From Zea mays (lineage: Eukaryota; Streptophyta; Magnoliopsida; Poales; Poaceae): a stretch of DNA of 64,000 nucleotides. Both the position numbers and the translations under genes were made by a program. Positions within the stretch are counted from its first letter, which is position 1; each line of letters starts with the position of its first letter. Under the pieces are notes generated by a model, which ran no database searches, was not told the origin of the DNA, and saw nothing but the letters and a program-made list of their open reading frames with translations. The stretch covers positions 16,450,501 through 16,514,500 of the forward strand of contig NC_050098.1 in assembly GCF_902167145.1 (NCBI RefSeq), in the 5' to 3' direction. Positions 47,430 through 59,219 of this stretch are shown piece by piece.

Positions 47430-47537
47430 CTGCCATGGGAAGAGAGTTACTATCATGCACATGCCATTTTTTAACTAGTTATTTTATTCATTACATCAAG
47501 CCATTACATAATACAGCACACTGCTACCATAAGCTCA

Positions 47538-48392
47538 TCACACACGAGTGCTATCTAGGGTACTCCCGAACTCCTTCTCTAAAGTGTCCCCAAATTCCTT
47601 GAGAAGGTCATCAAGGCTGGCCAGGGACATCTCCTCGGTGTCGGACGAGTTCCTTAACCCGGGAGGGGGTAGGGTTGGAGGGTTTTCTTCCTTCTGCTCA
47701 GTCTGACGTCCTTGGCTTTTGGTCTTCTTGCGTATTTTTCTTGCGGGGGCGAGCTTCTTCAGTTTCTTGTCATAGTCCATCTTCAGGGTGCGGTAAGCTT
47801 CACGGGTATTGGTTTCCTCGCCTTCAGCTATTGCAAGGCTCTCTTGAAGGGACGCCTTTTCCCCTAAAAGTTCCCTGACTTTTTGCTCCAGGCTTTCCAC
47901 CCGGGAGGTTAGGTAGGTGCAGTGGAGGGTGAGGTCATCATATTGGTTATCAAGGGTGTGAAGGTATCCAGCCATGTAGACGATGGTGGGATCATCCTCA
48001 ATAGGATCTCCTCCTGCCAGGGCCCGAAGTCTTTTCCTCCAGGTGGGGGTATTCTTGTTGCTGGGTGGAAAGTAGCGAAGGGGGGTTTCAAAGATCACCT
48101 TGTTGTAGTTCTGGCATAGTTGTCGGAGGGCTGTTCGGGCAACATTCTGGCAAGTATCTGGAAAGCGGTATCCGGTAAAAGTGACTTGGAAGGAAGGATG
48201 GTTCGGATAGTTTCGGCTTTCTCCCAGGTAGACTGCCATAGAGCATTTCTCCATTCCGCCTTCAAGATACTCCTTCCAGACGTATTCCGGCTTCTTGCGG
48301 ATCCCCATGCGAAGCGCACAACTTCGCAAAAGATGTGGGAACCCTTCCACCTCCGAGCAGTAGGATGTTCTAATGGCCAGAGAGTCTTCCAT
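47538..48392 (-). CDS. Extra ORF upstream of gag in Gypsy B
   Basis: A 284-codon frame from the ATG at 48392, between the primer site and gag and on the same strand. It is uninterrupted although pol is damaged. The N-terminal half (SEVEGFPHLLRSCALRMG, VTFTGYRFPDTCQNVARTAL, VIFETPLRYFPPS) looks like a folded domain. The middle (about residues 150-215) has heptad-like leucines (TSRVESLEQKVRELLGEKA) consistent with a coiled coil. A KKTK/RKIRKK basic patch and an acidic tail follow. I do not recognise it as gag, env or a known enzyme. Function unknown; a packaging or nucleic-acid-binding accessory role is speculation. Confidence 0.75.
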   Translation of the reverse strand: MEDSLAIRTSYCSEVEGFPHLLRSCALRMGIRKKPEYVWKEYLEGGMEKCSMAVYLGESRNYPNHPSFQVTFTGYRFPDTCQNVARTALRQLCQNYNKVIFETPLRYFPPSNKNTPTWRKRLRALAGGDPIEDDPTIVYMAGYLHTLDNQYDDLTLHCTYLTSRVESLEQKVRELLGEKASLQESLAIAEGEETNTREAYRTLKMDYDKKLKKLAPARKIRKKTKSQGRQTEQKEENPPTLPPPGLRNSSDTEEMSLASLDDLLKEFGDTLEKEFGSTLDSTRV

Positions 48393-48521
48393 CTGGAATA
48401 GGAAAAGGAGGGTCTTGTTAAAATCGGGGAAGAGGAGAGAAAACTTTTCTTGAGGTAAGAGGTATTTTCTTTTTAGGGCAAGTTTTAAGGTCAGGACTGT
48501 GACCTACGGCCAGTCCTATGG

Positions 48522-48533
48522 GCTCTGATACCA
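48522..48533 (-). other. Gypsy B primer binding site (initiator Met tRNA)
   Basis: Minus-strand TGGTATCAGAGC, two bases inside the 5' LTR; it defines the element as minus-strand. Confidence 0.95.
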
Positions 48534-48535
48534 CC

Positions 48536-51391
48536 TGAAGCGTCCCGATCCTTTGGGACTCAAATGTGATACAATTACTAGTCGCAGGAGGCTAGTAAAC
48601 ACATTCCTTACTTCAAATAGTACAGAGTTTAGATAATTGTTATTACAATACCGGGGTACAAGCTCGAGAGAGAGCCAAAATAGGAAGTGCAGTAGGAAAA
48701 GAAATACTAGTCCAAGCCACAGGCAGAACTGGGTGCAGACACAGCCCTCTCAATCAAGCATAGCAGAAAAGAAGTCTTCGGTTGCTGAAAAACATAAATA
48801 AATCTGGGTGAATACACTAGATATTCCGCAAGCCCACCCCGCTCCCGTAGAGAGAAAGAGACCTATAATATACATGCTTTATTTGGTGTAGTTGAAGTCA
48901 CTCATCATTTTCTTAGAGAAAGGCAATTGCTGTAAGGTTTTTCCCATAGTCTTAAAAGTAACCAAAACTCAACCACCACTGAGCTTCCCGCTCTCGTGGC
49001 CTTAGTTTCTTTATCAACACTCACTTCACCACTCTTTTCCCCTTTTATGAATTCAGAGAAACATCTCTAATTGTCATGCCATACCAGACTCGTCCATACC
49101 AGTGGACACGGAATATTCGAATAGGTTTCAACTCTGCGCAGAGGGGTACACTTTACCCACTAGCCCGGTTTCTGCGATCTCACCGTCGCGAGACCCGAAT
49201 GCTGGATCTCTTTCCTTCCTCGTACGTCCTAACCTTAGCGGTTATCCGGAAGGAGTCAGGCCACCACCATGTCCAAACCGGACAAAACATTCTCCCTCCT
49301 TATCCTCCCGGTGCTCCCCGGCCTTCTTAACCCTGGGGTTGGACCGCACGAGTTCGGATTGAGTGACTGCCCACACAGTCTCAAGTGGTTGTACGATAAA
49401 GGAGTACAGGTAGTGAAAATGACAAGCCGGTCCTTATATGAGGGGACAATCCTTCTGCTCACGCCTAAACCAGCTGAGCCAACACCTTAGGCCCTCCCCT
49501 AAACCAGGGAGTCCCTGATCATCCCACTCCCAAGGTGATGAGGGTGAGTACCCTTCATCGCATAACTTTTCAAAAAGAGATTTTATTTGAAGAAACACAT
49601 TGCCCTTATTCCCAATCCATATTTCGTATCCAGAATGTATATGTTAATGCGGGCCATCTCTCACTCACAATGCAATATTCCCCCTTAATTCCCGGCCTAC
49701 GCAGTGGTAGAGAGAATAGGAAATTTATGCATCAAGGGAAGGATGGACTTGCCTTCGTCGAAGCTTTCCTGGCACAAAAGATCTACCTCCGGGTGATCGA
49801 GCTCCGGCCCTTCTTCCAGGGCTACGGGTTCCGGGCCCTCGGTCCCCGCTTCTTCTAGTGAAAACAGTCAATAAAAAAATACATCAATCGGTGGTTTCAC
49901 CATCATAGTGTGTCATTATTATTACATGTGACTCTAGAAAGTGTTTTGATGATTTTTGGTACATAAAATATTGAGAAAAACTAATTAGAGGAAAAAGGGC
50001 TGAAAAAGGAAAAAGAGAAAGGATTTAGGCGCTGGTGGGCCGGGGAGGGGGAATCTGGCCTAGCCGGGTGCAGGGGCGCGTGCGGGCGCGGGGCGCTGGA
50101 CCAACAGCGGCCCAAGGCGGGGAGACAGCGCGGGCGTGAGGGGAAAACGCCGTCGCCGCGGGGCCCACGCGACAGAGAGAGCGGGAGGGGAAGACGGCGC
50201 CAACGGTCGACGGCGTGGGGCGAACCGGCCGTGTGCGGGGAGGAAAACCGGCCGACGGTGGCCTTGACGGCGATTCTCCGCCGGTGGGTCAGTTCTCGGG
50301 CAACGGGCGGTTGCCCTAGCTTGGTGATGGTCTGGCGGACCTAGGGGTGGGCTCAATTTGGCTAGAGGGGGCAGGGAGGGGGTTGTCCGCGGGGAGGTGG
50401 CGGAGCTTCGCGGCGGGGTTGCCGTCAGTGAGCTTTAGGCGAGGAATCGGGGTGGGGAAGTGGTGTACTGCGTTCGTGGCGGTGTGGCGAAGCTAGGAGG
50501 CTTAAGCAATCGCTTGATGGACCAGCAGAGGGGCAGGGAGAAGAGAGGGAAGGGCTCACCGGGGAGGAAGACGGCGGTGGCGGCTCTTCCACGAATTGAG
50601 CTCGGACGAGGGGGGGAGAGGGGTGGCTGAGGCCGGTGCGGGGAAGGAGGAGCTCGGGGCAGCCCTTTTATAGGCGCTCGAGGGAAGGGGAGCGGCGGAG
50701 CTCCGCGGTGCCGGTGAGGCGCATCGTACCGGAGTTAATGTCGCACAGCGGCGATGACGAGACCGCACGGCGGCAGTGCCGAGCAAGGACGCGACCGCTG
50801 CGGCGAGGACGGGGCGGTGCCCAACTTCCCTGTGCGGCGAGAAGACGGAGGAGGGGACGGAGGTGATGGTCGGAGGTGACCGCGATGAGCCGTACGCGGG
50901 GGGGAAGAAGGACGACGAAGTGGCTGACAGGTGGGGCCACACTGCTAGTGGGAGTGATCGCGAGCGAGAGCGAGGGGTGGGGCGAGGCTGACGGGTGGGG
51001 ACGGTTCGTCAGTCAGAGGGAGTGAGGGAAACGTGCGGGTGGCTTCGCGCGCGAGCGGGCCGGCTAATGGGCCGAGGGGGGGGATGCGCGGGCGCGGGGA
51101 AGGGGAGGCGGCCGCGACTTGGGCCAGAATTGGCCCAGCAGGGGGAAAGCTTTTTCTTTTTCCTTTTTATTTTCTATAACTCATTTCATTTTTGTTTCTT
51201 TTCTTTTTGAACAAACTTATTTAGTGGATAATCTAGGTATTGGAAAATAAAATCCTAGGTGAGGTGCTTGTGATCAAACAAAGTGTATGCACATGATGGG
51301 AAAATCTAAGGGAGTTTTGGGATAGAAAATAGAAAGAGGGGAGAGGGTAGATTAGGGTTTCAAACTTGGGTTAGAATTTTGGGATGTTATA
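48536..51391 (-). repeat. Gypsy B 5' LTR
   Basis: Matches 41446-44300 throughout with scattered substitutions (very roughly 2 percent by eye). A minus-strand TATAAAAGG lies near 50664-50672. Its outer end reads GTTATA where the other copy has GTTACA. Confidence 0.95.
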
Positions 51392-51396
51392 ATTTC

Positions 51397-52414
51397 TAAC
51401 CTAGCCGGGAAGATTGATGCGTTCACCCCTATTTTTTGGCTTAAGAATGATGCCGAATTCGCTTGGGGGGCAGAACAGCAAAAAGCATTTGATCTCATCA
51501 AAAATTACTTATCTTCGGCTCCCGTATTAAAAGCACCACGAGCAGGAGTACCATTCCGATTATACATTGCAGCTGAGGATAAGGTCATTGAGGCTGTTCT
51601 GACATAAGAAACTGAGGGGAAGGAGCATGTGGTGACATATCTGAGCCGAAGGTTGGTGGATACTGAAACAAGGTACACTTTTATTGAGAAGTTATGCTTA
51701 TGCTTGTTTTATGCATGCACCAAATGTAGATGTTATTTACTGTCTAGTCATTGCACTGTTTCTGGTCAAGCCGATGTGATCAAATACATGTTGCATAACC
51801 CAATTATAAGTGGTAGAATTGGTAAGTGAGCTTATGCACTCATAGAATATGACTTGGCCTATGAACCATTGAAATCTATGGAAGGTCAAGTCGTAGCGGA
51901 TTTCATTGTAGAACATCGGGTTAATGATATTCATGAACTAGACATGTCATACCTCACTATTACTACTTGGACTTTATATTTTGATGGATCGGTTTGCAAT
52001 GAAGGGCAAGGAATTGGCATTGTGCTTGTTTCACTAAGTAATGTCTCCTTTGACTTCTCTAGCCGATTGAAAACTTATTGCACTAACAATCAAGCCGAAT
52101 ATGAAGCACTTTTGTTCGGTTTAGAACTTTTAAATGGTATGGGAGTAAAACATGTAAAAGCATTTGGTGATTCTCAGCTAGTCGTCCAATAGGTGTTAGA
52201 AGAATATCAATGTTTTGATGGTACTCTAAATAGTTACCTTGAGAAATGTTGGAGCATAATCCATTCTTTTGATGAATTCAGTATTCGGCATATCTCTAGA
52301 GTTGAGAATCATAGAGCTAACGATTTGGCACAAGATGCATCAGGTTATCGGATAAAGAGAGGGAAATTTCACAAAACTGAAAATCTGATAACCAGTGCAG
52401 AGCCAAATTCCTAG
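51397..52414 (+). pseudogene. Gypsy A RT end and RNase H
   Basis: Continues Gypsy A after the nested element with SNLAGKIDAFTPIFWLKNDA and RLYIAAEDKVIEAVL. A stop at about 51605 follows. Then comes LSRRLVDTETRYTFIEKLCL, a stop near 51827, and an RNase H module (TLYFDGSVCNEGQGIGIVLV, YCTNNQAEYEALLFGLELL, AFGDSQLVVQ) ended by a TAG at 52190. The frame resumes with VLEEYQCFDGTLNSYLEKCW and runs to 52414. The second, 'archaeal-type' RNase H style supports a Tat-like element. Several stops; non-functional. Confidence 0.85.
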
Positions 52415-53767
52415 GTCGCGGACCGTCCGCGTGATGACGCCGGACCGTCCGGGGTTACCAGAAATGTTCTCTTAATCGATTCGGCTGACAATGAAGCCGA
52501 TGCAGGTGATTGGAGGACACCTATACTTAATTATTTACGAAATCTCAATATCTTGACAGATAAGAACATTCGGCGAACAGCTTTCAAGTATGTTTTGATG
52601 AGTGATGAACTTTACCGCCGAACAGTCAATGACGTCCTGCTTAAGTGCTTGGGGCCAGATGATGCTATATTAGCCATGGCCAAAGTACATGAAGGAATTT
52701 GTGGTACTCATCAATCAGCTCCAAAGATGAAGTGGTTGTTGCGAAGGTCTGGTTTTTATTGGCCTAGTATGATAGCTGATTGTTTTAAGTACTACAAGGG
52801 TTGCCAAGTGTGTCAAAAATTCGGCGACCTACAGTTGGTCCCTGCAGCCGAATTACATCCTATCATCAAGCCTTGGCCGTTCAGAGGATGGGGATTAGAC
52901 TTTATTGGAGAAATTCATCCTTCATCATCAAAGGGGCATCGGTTTGTGTTAGTTGCCACTGACTATTTCACCAAATGGACTGAAGTCGTTGCTCTAAAGA
53001 ACATGATGCACAAGGAGGTAATTGAGTTCATAACTGAGCATATTATTCATAGATTCGGCATTCCCCAGACCTTGACTACAGATCAAGGTACTTCTTTTAT
53101 GTCAAAGGAGGTACGTGAATTTGCTGAATTATATAGAATTAAGCTACTTAATTCATCTCCATATTATGCTCAGGCCAATGGACAGGCCGAGTCTAGTAAT
53201 AGGACATTGATTAATTTGATAAAAAAGAAGATATCTGATAATCCTAAACATTGGCATAAGATTTTGTCTGAAGTTTTATGGGCTCATAGAATATCTAAAC
53301 ATAGGGCTACTAAAGTATCTCCTTTTGAGCTTGTCTATGGGCAGGAAGCAGTGTTGCCTATGGAAATAAGTTTGAATGCTGTCAGGTTCGCCAGACAAAA
53401 TGATCTAACTGCTACTGATTATTATAATTCAATGATGGATAATATTGATGAGGTGACCGACAAGAGGATGATAGCTTTGGGAGCAATAGAAAAGGACAAG
53501 ATCATGGTAGCCAGGGCCTACAACAAGAAGGTCAAAGCAAAATCATTTCAAGTAGGGGACCTGGTGTGGAAGACCATTCTGCCTCTAAGGAATAAAGACC
53601 GGAAGTTCGGGAAATGATCGCCAAGCTGGGAGGGTCCTTATAAAGTAAAACATGTGATGTCTGGCAACGCCTATTTGCTACAAACATTACAAGGCAAGGA
53701 TTTGCCTAAGGCTTTGAATGGGCGTTTCCTCAAACAGTACCATCCTAGTATGTGGCAAGATGCCTAA
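52415..53767 (+). pseudogene. Gypsy A integrase
   Basis: A short stretch with CGGACCGTCCG repeats (52417-52452) precedes the integrase frame. The H2C2 finger (HEGICGTHQSAPKMKWLLRR, CQVCQKFG) and DDE core (WGLDFIGEIHPSSS, TDQGTSFMSKEVREF, AQANGQAESSNRTLINLIKK) are clear, then FELVYGQEAVLP. A TGA at 53615 stands where this family usually has Trp. The frame then continues SPSWEGPYKVKHVMSGNAYL to QYHPSMWQDA and a stop at 53767. Integrase inserts the cDNA into the genome. Confidence 0.9.
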
Positions 53768-53824
53768 GAGAACCGATGTAATCACATCGAGTTAGTTGCT
53801 TTTGGTTTGCTCAGCTCCACCAAA

Positions 53825-53839
53825 AGGCAGGGGGGCATA
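53825..53839 (+). other. Gypsy A polypurine tract
   Basis: AGGCAGGGGGGCATA lies directly before the 3' LTR. Confidence 0.8.
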
Positions 53840-54486
53840 TGTTGAGCACCGTTTTGAGCTGGCGGACGGTCCGGTCCTGAGGCCAGACGGTCTGCGGTCC
53901 GGACAGTCCGCGCCTGTGGGCCGGACGGTCCGCGCATGCGCAGAATAGATTAGGGTTCCGAGTTTTGTGCTATGTTTGTTAGCTATATTCGCAGAATTAG
54001 CTCGGAATCCGGCCGTGTAAAGGGTCCAGCCCCCCTCCTCTATAAAAAGATAGGTCTACAGCCAATTTGTAATCATCAATCGAATCAATACAACTTCTAT
54101 TTCACATTTTATCCTAGGAGTAGTTCTAGTCTAGTTTAGGTTTAGCCTCTCGATCCCCAAATTCTTTGCCTCTCTTCGACTCTACGCCGATTAGAGGAGT
54201 CTAGGTTGGTCAGCCCGAGCCTAGACAACCCCTAGGATCTCTCCTCCCCGACGGGGTCCCTCCCGGGAGCGAGATCCAGGCGCCGCCAGCGATCTTCTGC
54301 CGCCCCTGCGCACGCGCGGACCGTCCGGCCCCAGGGTGCGGACCGTCCGGCCGTCAGGCAGGAAACCTTAGCCCCTGCGTCAGGTCGCGGACCGTCCGGC
54401 CCTAGGCTGCGGACCGTCCGCGCCTGACCAGAGAGCACCGCCGCCGGTTCTTCTTGAGTATTTGGCGCTCCGAAAAGGCGTCAACA
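53840..54486 (+). repeat. Gypsy A 3' LTR
   Basis: Same length as the 5' copy. About 30 differences by hand count, mostly C/T and G/A, several of them at CpG within the GGACCGTCCG palindromes. Followed by the AATTT duplication. Confidence 0.95.
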
Positions 54487-54678
54487 AATTTAATCTAAAA
54501 AAACAGTGTGATATATGCGATGACATGTATGTGCATGTGTGTATAACTACTCGTATAAGCACTAAACATTAAAATATACACAAATACGAAGAACATAATG
54601 TACCCTACGGATGGACCGATGCTCAAGGCATTAGTGGTTCCATTCACACGAGATATTTCATGTGTATGTTCGATATAA

Positions 54679-55103
54679 TCATACTAGGTCGATGCAGTAA
54701 GTTGTACGAAGTGCAGTCGTCGGAAGACGAACAGTAGCACTCGTCGCCCGGGGAAGACGACGAAGAACAGGATGTAAACGAAGCAGCGCTGTGTCAAACG
54801 GATCACGTGATAATACGCTCCCCAAAAATTTGATATCGCTCGCACACCCTAAACCCTTGATCACAAGCGTCATCTCTTCTTCGTTGAGGAAGATCGCCTC
54901 AATTTGCACTACCTTGTCGGGGAGTGCCTCCTTACTGTTTGGCGCTTTGAGCACGATGGTTTCGGTTCGTTGTAGTGGGGGAGGCTCCCGTTGGTGACTT
55001 CATCGATGTATCTCGCCTCCTTGGCCATCATTCGCCCACTTATGAACTTATCAATGATCTCCTCAGCCGTCAACCATCGTTTTCGTATACCTAGTATTCT
55101 CAC
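54679..55103 (-). pseudogene. Copia gag fragment
   Basis: Minus-strand reading across two phases gives KRWLTAEEIIDKFISGRMMA, EARYIDEVTNGSLPHYNEPK, then LKAPNSKEALPDKVVQIEAI and LNEEEMTLVIKGLG. This resembles the gag of the SIRE-type element at 16924-19644 ([11 protein letters not shown] and [13 protein letters not shown]) but is more diverged. No LTR accompanies it. It is an old scrap into whose flank Gypsy A and Gypsy C inserted. Confidence 0.7.
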
Positions 55104-55124
55104 AAATCAAGTTTACAAGGTTAG

Positions 55125-56600
55125 TGTCGGGTATCATAATTAGGGGTACCCAGATCGTGTCCCTAATCATACTTAACGCCTCAGCACCAAGAAACCATAA
55201 AAAGTGTTCCCCGAGGTCAGGCAAGGTTGAGTCATGATCCGCTCGAGGCCCCGCTCGACGGTCACTTAAAACTATGTCTCGCCCGAGCCCATCCTCGGGC
55301 GAAGGTAGCGCCCGGGAGAAATCCTCGTCTCGTCCGAGGGCCCCCCTTCATGGAACGACAATATCCGCCTCGCCTGAGCTCATCTCGAACAGGAGGACAG
55401 CCCTGAGCCTAGCCTCAGCCAAAGGTCACAGGAACCATGAAGATGTGCGCATTAAATGCACACGATTCAGATATCTACTTCATGTGACACCACAGTCAAA
55501 CAGAGGATGATGGGACCACGGTCCCATCTACATTCACCAACTAGATGACGCACACCCTTGAATACCAGACACTGCCCCCCACTCCGATCACTGTTCTCGA
55601 ACAACTCCGGATGGGACATGCACATGTCTGGGCACAGCATCACCCTCGGGAGAAAACTCTGCCTTGCCCGAAGGTGGCTCCAGCCTTGGGAGAAAACTCC
55701 GCTTCGTCCGAGCTTGTCCTCAGCCAACTGCCCTGGCAGTAGCCACCAACTCCACGTGAATCCCGCAAGAGACCACTCTGGCAACTGTTCTAACCACTCC
55801 CTACACAAATGCATGCCTAGGCGTAGGTACGACCATGGCCTCGTGAAGACCACCGTCTCGCTCGAGCGTGGCCTCGACCCATATAACATCGACAAAAGGA
55901 CGCCCGATGCCACCAACTCCTCTGCAAAGATGGCTGACAATGGGGTGGCTACAAAAGCTGCAGGAGTGATGCCAAGAGTGTTTTATGCCATACGGGACGC
56001 ATTACCATGTGCTTTTCACCATACTTATCACTATTTCAACAACTACGACTCGGACAACACCTCCACAAGACAGGCTCGAGTACGCATCCGAGCTCCCCAT
56101 CCTAGCCTCAGCTCTCTGCTCGGTCAAGATGCGAGATACATGGGCTAGACGTCCTCCCACTGATCCAAGTTGACCGCAAGTACAAAGGCCATTCTGGTTG
56201 CCATGTTGCTACATCGGCTCAGGCCCGCCTCCTCTCCTCAACACGACAAACCTGGACCCTCCTGGGATCCCTCCTTGAGGCTATAAAAGGAGGAGTCCGG
56301 GGCTTCAAAGGGTGGAGGAAGAGAACACTTCACACGTTTTCACCCTCCACATCCGATATTGGCACTTGCCTCAATCATCTCTAGAGACTTGAGATTCACT
56401 CCCTCTCTCGACTAGCTTGTACCCCCTACTACAAGCACTTAGGTGCAAGATAATATAAGTATCATCCCCTTTGCTGGAAGTAGGGCCTTCTATTGCCCAA
56501 ACCAGGATAAACCTTGTATCATCTTGCATCACCCATTTGGGCCAGGACATGCAACATTAATTCACTAGTTGGTTAGGACCCTCGGGTCAGAACACAGATA
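55125..56600 (+). repeat. Gypsy C 5' LTR
   Basis: TGTCGGG start and TATAAAA at 56282-56288. The end is placed near 56600 because the next bases (from 56602), TTGTCGCGTCAAGTAGGGG, look like a mutated TTGGCGCGCCAGGTAGGGG primer site. The exact 3' border is uncertain because the terminal CA appears mutated. Confidence 0.75.
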
Positions 56601-56639
56601 GTTGTCGCGTCAAGTAGGGGCTGGTTGTGTGTTGACACC

Positions 56640-58636
56640 ATGTTTCCACCAGGACTCCAGATGGCCAATCCTGAGCACCCTTTGCATCTTGACACGGTGA
56701 TCTAGTTCGGGAGTCTCGAGTTTATGTCCCTTGGCTTCGGCTATGACATGGTGCTCCTCCCGCCTAGACACCCATGTGATGGCGACTATTGTTTCTCTCG
56801 GCCATGGGGAGTGAGGTGACTCCTGCTCCCCTGGAAGGAGGGACATCTAGACCTCCGTTGTCGTCTTCCTCGCTGGAGGAGATGGAGATGGAACAACCGC
56901 ACCATGGCAGCGCTCCATGCCCAACCAATGCTCCAGGCAAGCCGATGATGCAGACTCCCTTGCGAGGGACATGTCGTGTGTTAGCTTCACGCCCAGAGCA
57001 TCGATGTCAACATACGTTGCACAAGCACCGACTCCATCGGATCCCCTTCCTACGAATCAAGGGGTACCGCACTTATCGGCTCCCCCTCCCATGGGTCGGG
57101 AGATGCCAACTCCACCGGCTCCCCTCCCACGGGTCGGGCGAGGACTACTTCGCCGGCTCCCCCTCCTGTGGGTCGAAGGACGCCGGCCTCAACAGTTCCT
57201 CCCCTATGGATCGGGAGGCACCGGCTTCACCGGCTCCCCCTCCTACGGGTCAGGAGGTGCCGACTCCACCATTTGACTGGGGGAACCATCGGTGTTCAAT
57301 CCCATCCCCTTTCGAATGAGCTTCGATCCTCAAGGCTACCCCTATACGACAAGCACCTACATCAGCATGTACACGGATCTACCAGAAACCTCGGAGTACC
57401 TAGACTCTGAGGCAGAAGATGATCTGGGTCCTAGTCTAGACTTCTCCAGGCTCCACGATCCTAAGGCCATGTGGCATTTCTTGTCCGCATGTGACCACTT
57501 CCTCTCCGATGGCTCCAACGATTACAACTTTGATGATGAGGGTTACGACTCGACTCAGGAGCGCTTTCATTCCAGGCATGAGGAGCATGATGAATGAACC
57601 AGCTTAGCATGCCTTGGGAGGCCAACACCCTAGCACCAGCCCCACACGCTAGAGAGCCAAAGGAGCAGGGTGTAGCTCAGACCCCGCAGGGAGTCAGATC
57701 GCGCACGTCGAGCAGCTCTGCGAGCTACACACCAAGCTCGGGGAGGATTAGGAATGGCTACAATAGCTTCGGGATGTTCTCGAGCAAGAAGCAGAAGGTC
57801 GAGCCCCCGACGGGGGAGCACGCGTCAAGTCACTCGACGTTCACCGTCGTATCATGGAAGACATAGGGTCAAACCCCCTCCAACCTTTCACATGGCCAGC
57901 CAGAACCTCACGGCGGCAGCAATCTTTCACCGGGCCTGCCCAAATCCATGACTAGGAGGACCTAATTAGGCTGTTTTGAGGGAACTTCCCATGCACATAC
58001 GTGCGCCCTAGAAATTCCTAGGACCTTTGAAGTTGTCGACATAAGCAGGATGAGACTCTGTGTGAGTACATCCATCAATTCTCCACCCAATGCACCGAAC
58101 TCCCCAACATCAATGACTCTGCCGTCATCGGGGCTTTCCTTGCCAGCGCCTCTTGCTAGGATTTGGTCAGCAAATTGGGTCACAAGACCCCCACCAAAGC
58201 AAGCAAACTAATGGACATTGCCACCAAATTTGCTTCAGGACAGGAGGATGTCGAGGCCATTTTCTACAAGGACAAGGGCAGCAAGAAGCGGAAGGAAGAC
58301 GCCCCCGAGGCGACCACCCAATGCAACTCCAAGAAGAACAAGAAGAAGAAGGCATTGTAGGGCAAATATGAGGCCTTCAGGGCAGATCCTGTCGCCGCAT
58401 CGGAACTAAGGAACCCCTGAGGCCCCAAAGGGGGTCCCAATGTATTCGACAAGATGTTGAAGCAGTCTTGCCCTTACCACAAGGGTGTTGTCAAGCACGC
58501 CCTTGAGGAGTGTGACATGCTCTGGTGCTTCTACAACAAGCCCGACCCTCTACAGATGACAACAAGAAGAAAGTCCATGATGACAAGGGAGGCAACCAGG
58601 GCGAAGAATTCCCGGATGTCCACAACTGCTTCATGA
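56640..58636 (+). pseudogene. gag: Gypsy C gag remnants
   Basis: Broken into at least four phases. Recognisable pieces: 57292-57597 (MSFDPQGYPYTTSTYISMYT and DLPETSEYLDSEAEDDLG); 58050-58360 (ETLCEYIHQFSTQCTELPNI, LVSKLGHKTPTKASKLMD and a lysine-rich KKNKKKK tail); and 58454-58540 (LKQSCPYHKGVVKHALEECD), the usual Cys/His-type gag end. Between 57040 and 57260 a CTCCCCCTCCYAYGGGTCGG unit is repeated four times in the proline-rich part. Non-functional. Confidence 0.75.
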
Positions 58637-58664
58637 TCTTCAGTGGGCAGATGGTGACCTCTCC

Positions 58665-59219
58665 ATGAGACAACGGAAGCAAGAACAACGGGAGGTCTTC
58701 TCCATTGAAGCAGCGACGCCAGTTTATCTAGATTGGTCCAATAGAGCCATCACCTTCGACCGACATTACCACCCAGACTACGTCCCGAACCACAGGAGGT
58801 ACCCGCTCGTCGTCGACCCACTCATCGGCAACACCAGGCTCTCCAAGGTTCTCATGGATGGATACAACAGCCTCAACATCATCTATGCAAAGACCTTGGA
58901 GCTCATAGGGATCAGTCGGTCCCAGATCTGGGCTAGGGCTATGCTATTCCATGGCATCACCCCCGACAGAAGAGTTCATCCTCTCAGGCAAATCGATTTG
59001 CCCATTTGTTTTGGGACCCCATCCAACTTCAGGAGGGAGGTCTTCACTTTCGAGGTGGTAGGGTTCAGAGGTACCTACCATGCCGTTCTAGGACGGTCAT
59101 GCTATGCCAAGTTCATGGCTATCTTGAATTACACCTACCTCAAGCTGAAAATGCCAATCCCGGTCGGGGTCATCACCATCGGCACCACATACTGCCACAC
59201 CTATGAGTGCTCCGTTTAG
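58665..59219 (+). pseudogene. Gypsy C protease region
   Basis: Reads LDWSNRAITFDRHYHPDYVP, RYPLVVDPLIGNTRLSKVLM, then DGYNSLNIIYAKTLELIGIS. The retropepsin site that in relatives is MDGGS reads MDGYN, so a conserved active-site Gly is lost. It continues HGITPDRRVHPLRQIDLPI and VFTFEVVGFRGTYHAVLGRS to a TAG at 59217. Confidence 0.8.

Larger units (their letters stand above)
41446..51391 (-). mobile_element. Gypsy retrotransposon B (chromovirus-type), RT/RNase H deleted; TSD ATTTC
   Basis: LTRs of about 2855 bp at 41446-44300 and 48536-51391 (TGAAGCG...GTTACA, mutated to GTTATA in the right copy) are flanked by ATTTC (41441-41445 and 51392-51396). Sense is the minus strand: 5' LTR, initiator-Met primer site, an extra ORF, gag, protease-integrase-chromodomain, polypurine tract, 3' LTR. 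The chromodomain defines a chromovirus; the very long LTR suggests the Tekay group (inference). RT and RNase H are missing through an in-frame internal deletion, so this copy is non-autonomous. It lies in the RT region of Gypsy A and is therefore younger. Confidence 0.95.
35296..54486 (+). mobile_element. Gypsy retrotransposon A, interrupted by nested Gypsy B; TSD AATTT
   Basis: 647-bp LTRs (TGTTGAGCACCG...GTCAACA) at 35296-35942 and 53840-54486 are flanked by AATTT (35291-35295 and 54487-54491). Internal order on +: primer site, gag, protease, RT, RNase H, integrase, polypurine tract. RT before integrase defines Gypsy. The style of RNase H and integrase suggests the Tat group, which is inference. 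Element B (41446-51391) splits the RT/RNase H region. Without B the element is about 9.2 kb. The coding frame has many stops and shifts. The LTRs differ at about 30 sites by hand count, mostly transitions. Confidence 0.95.
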
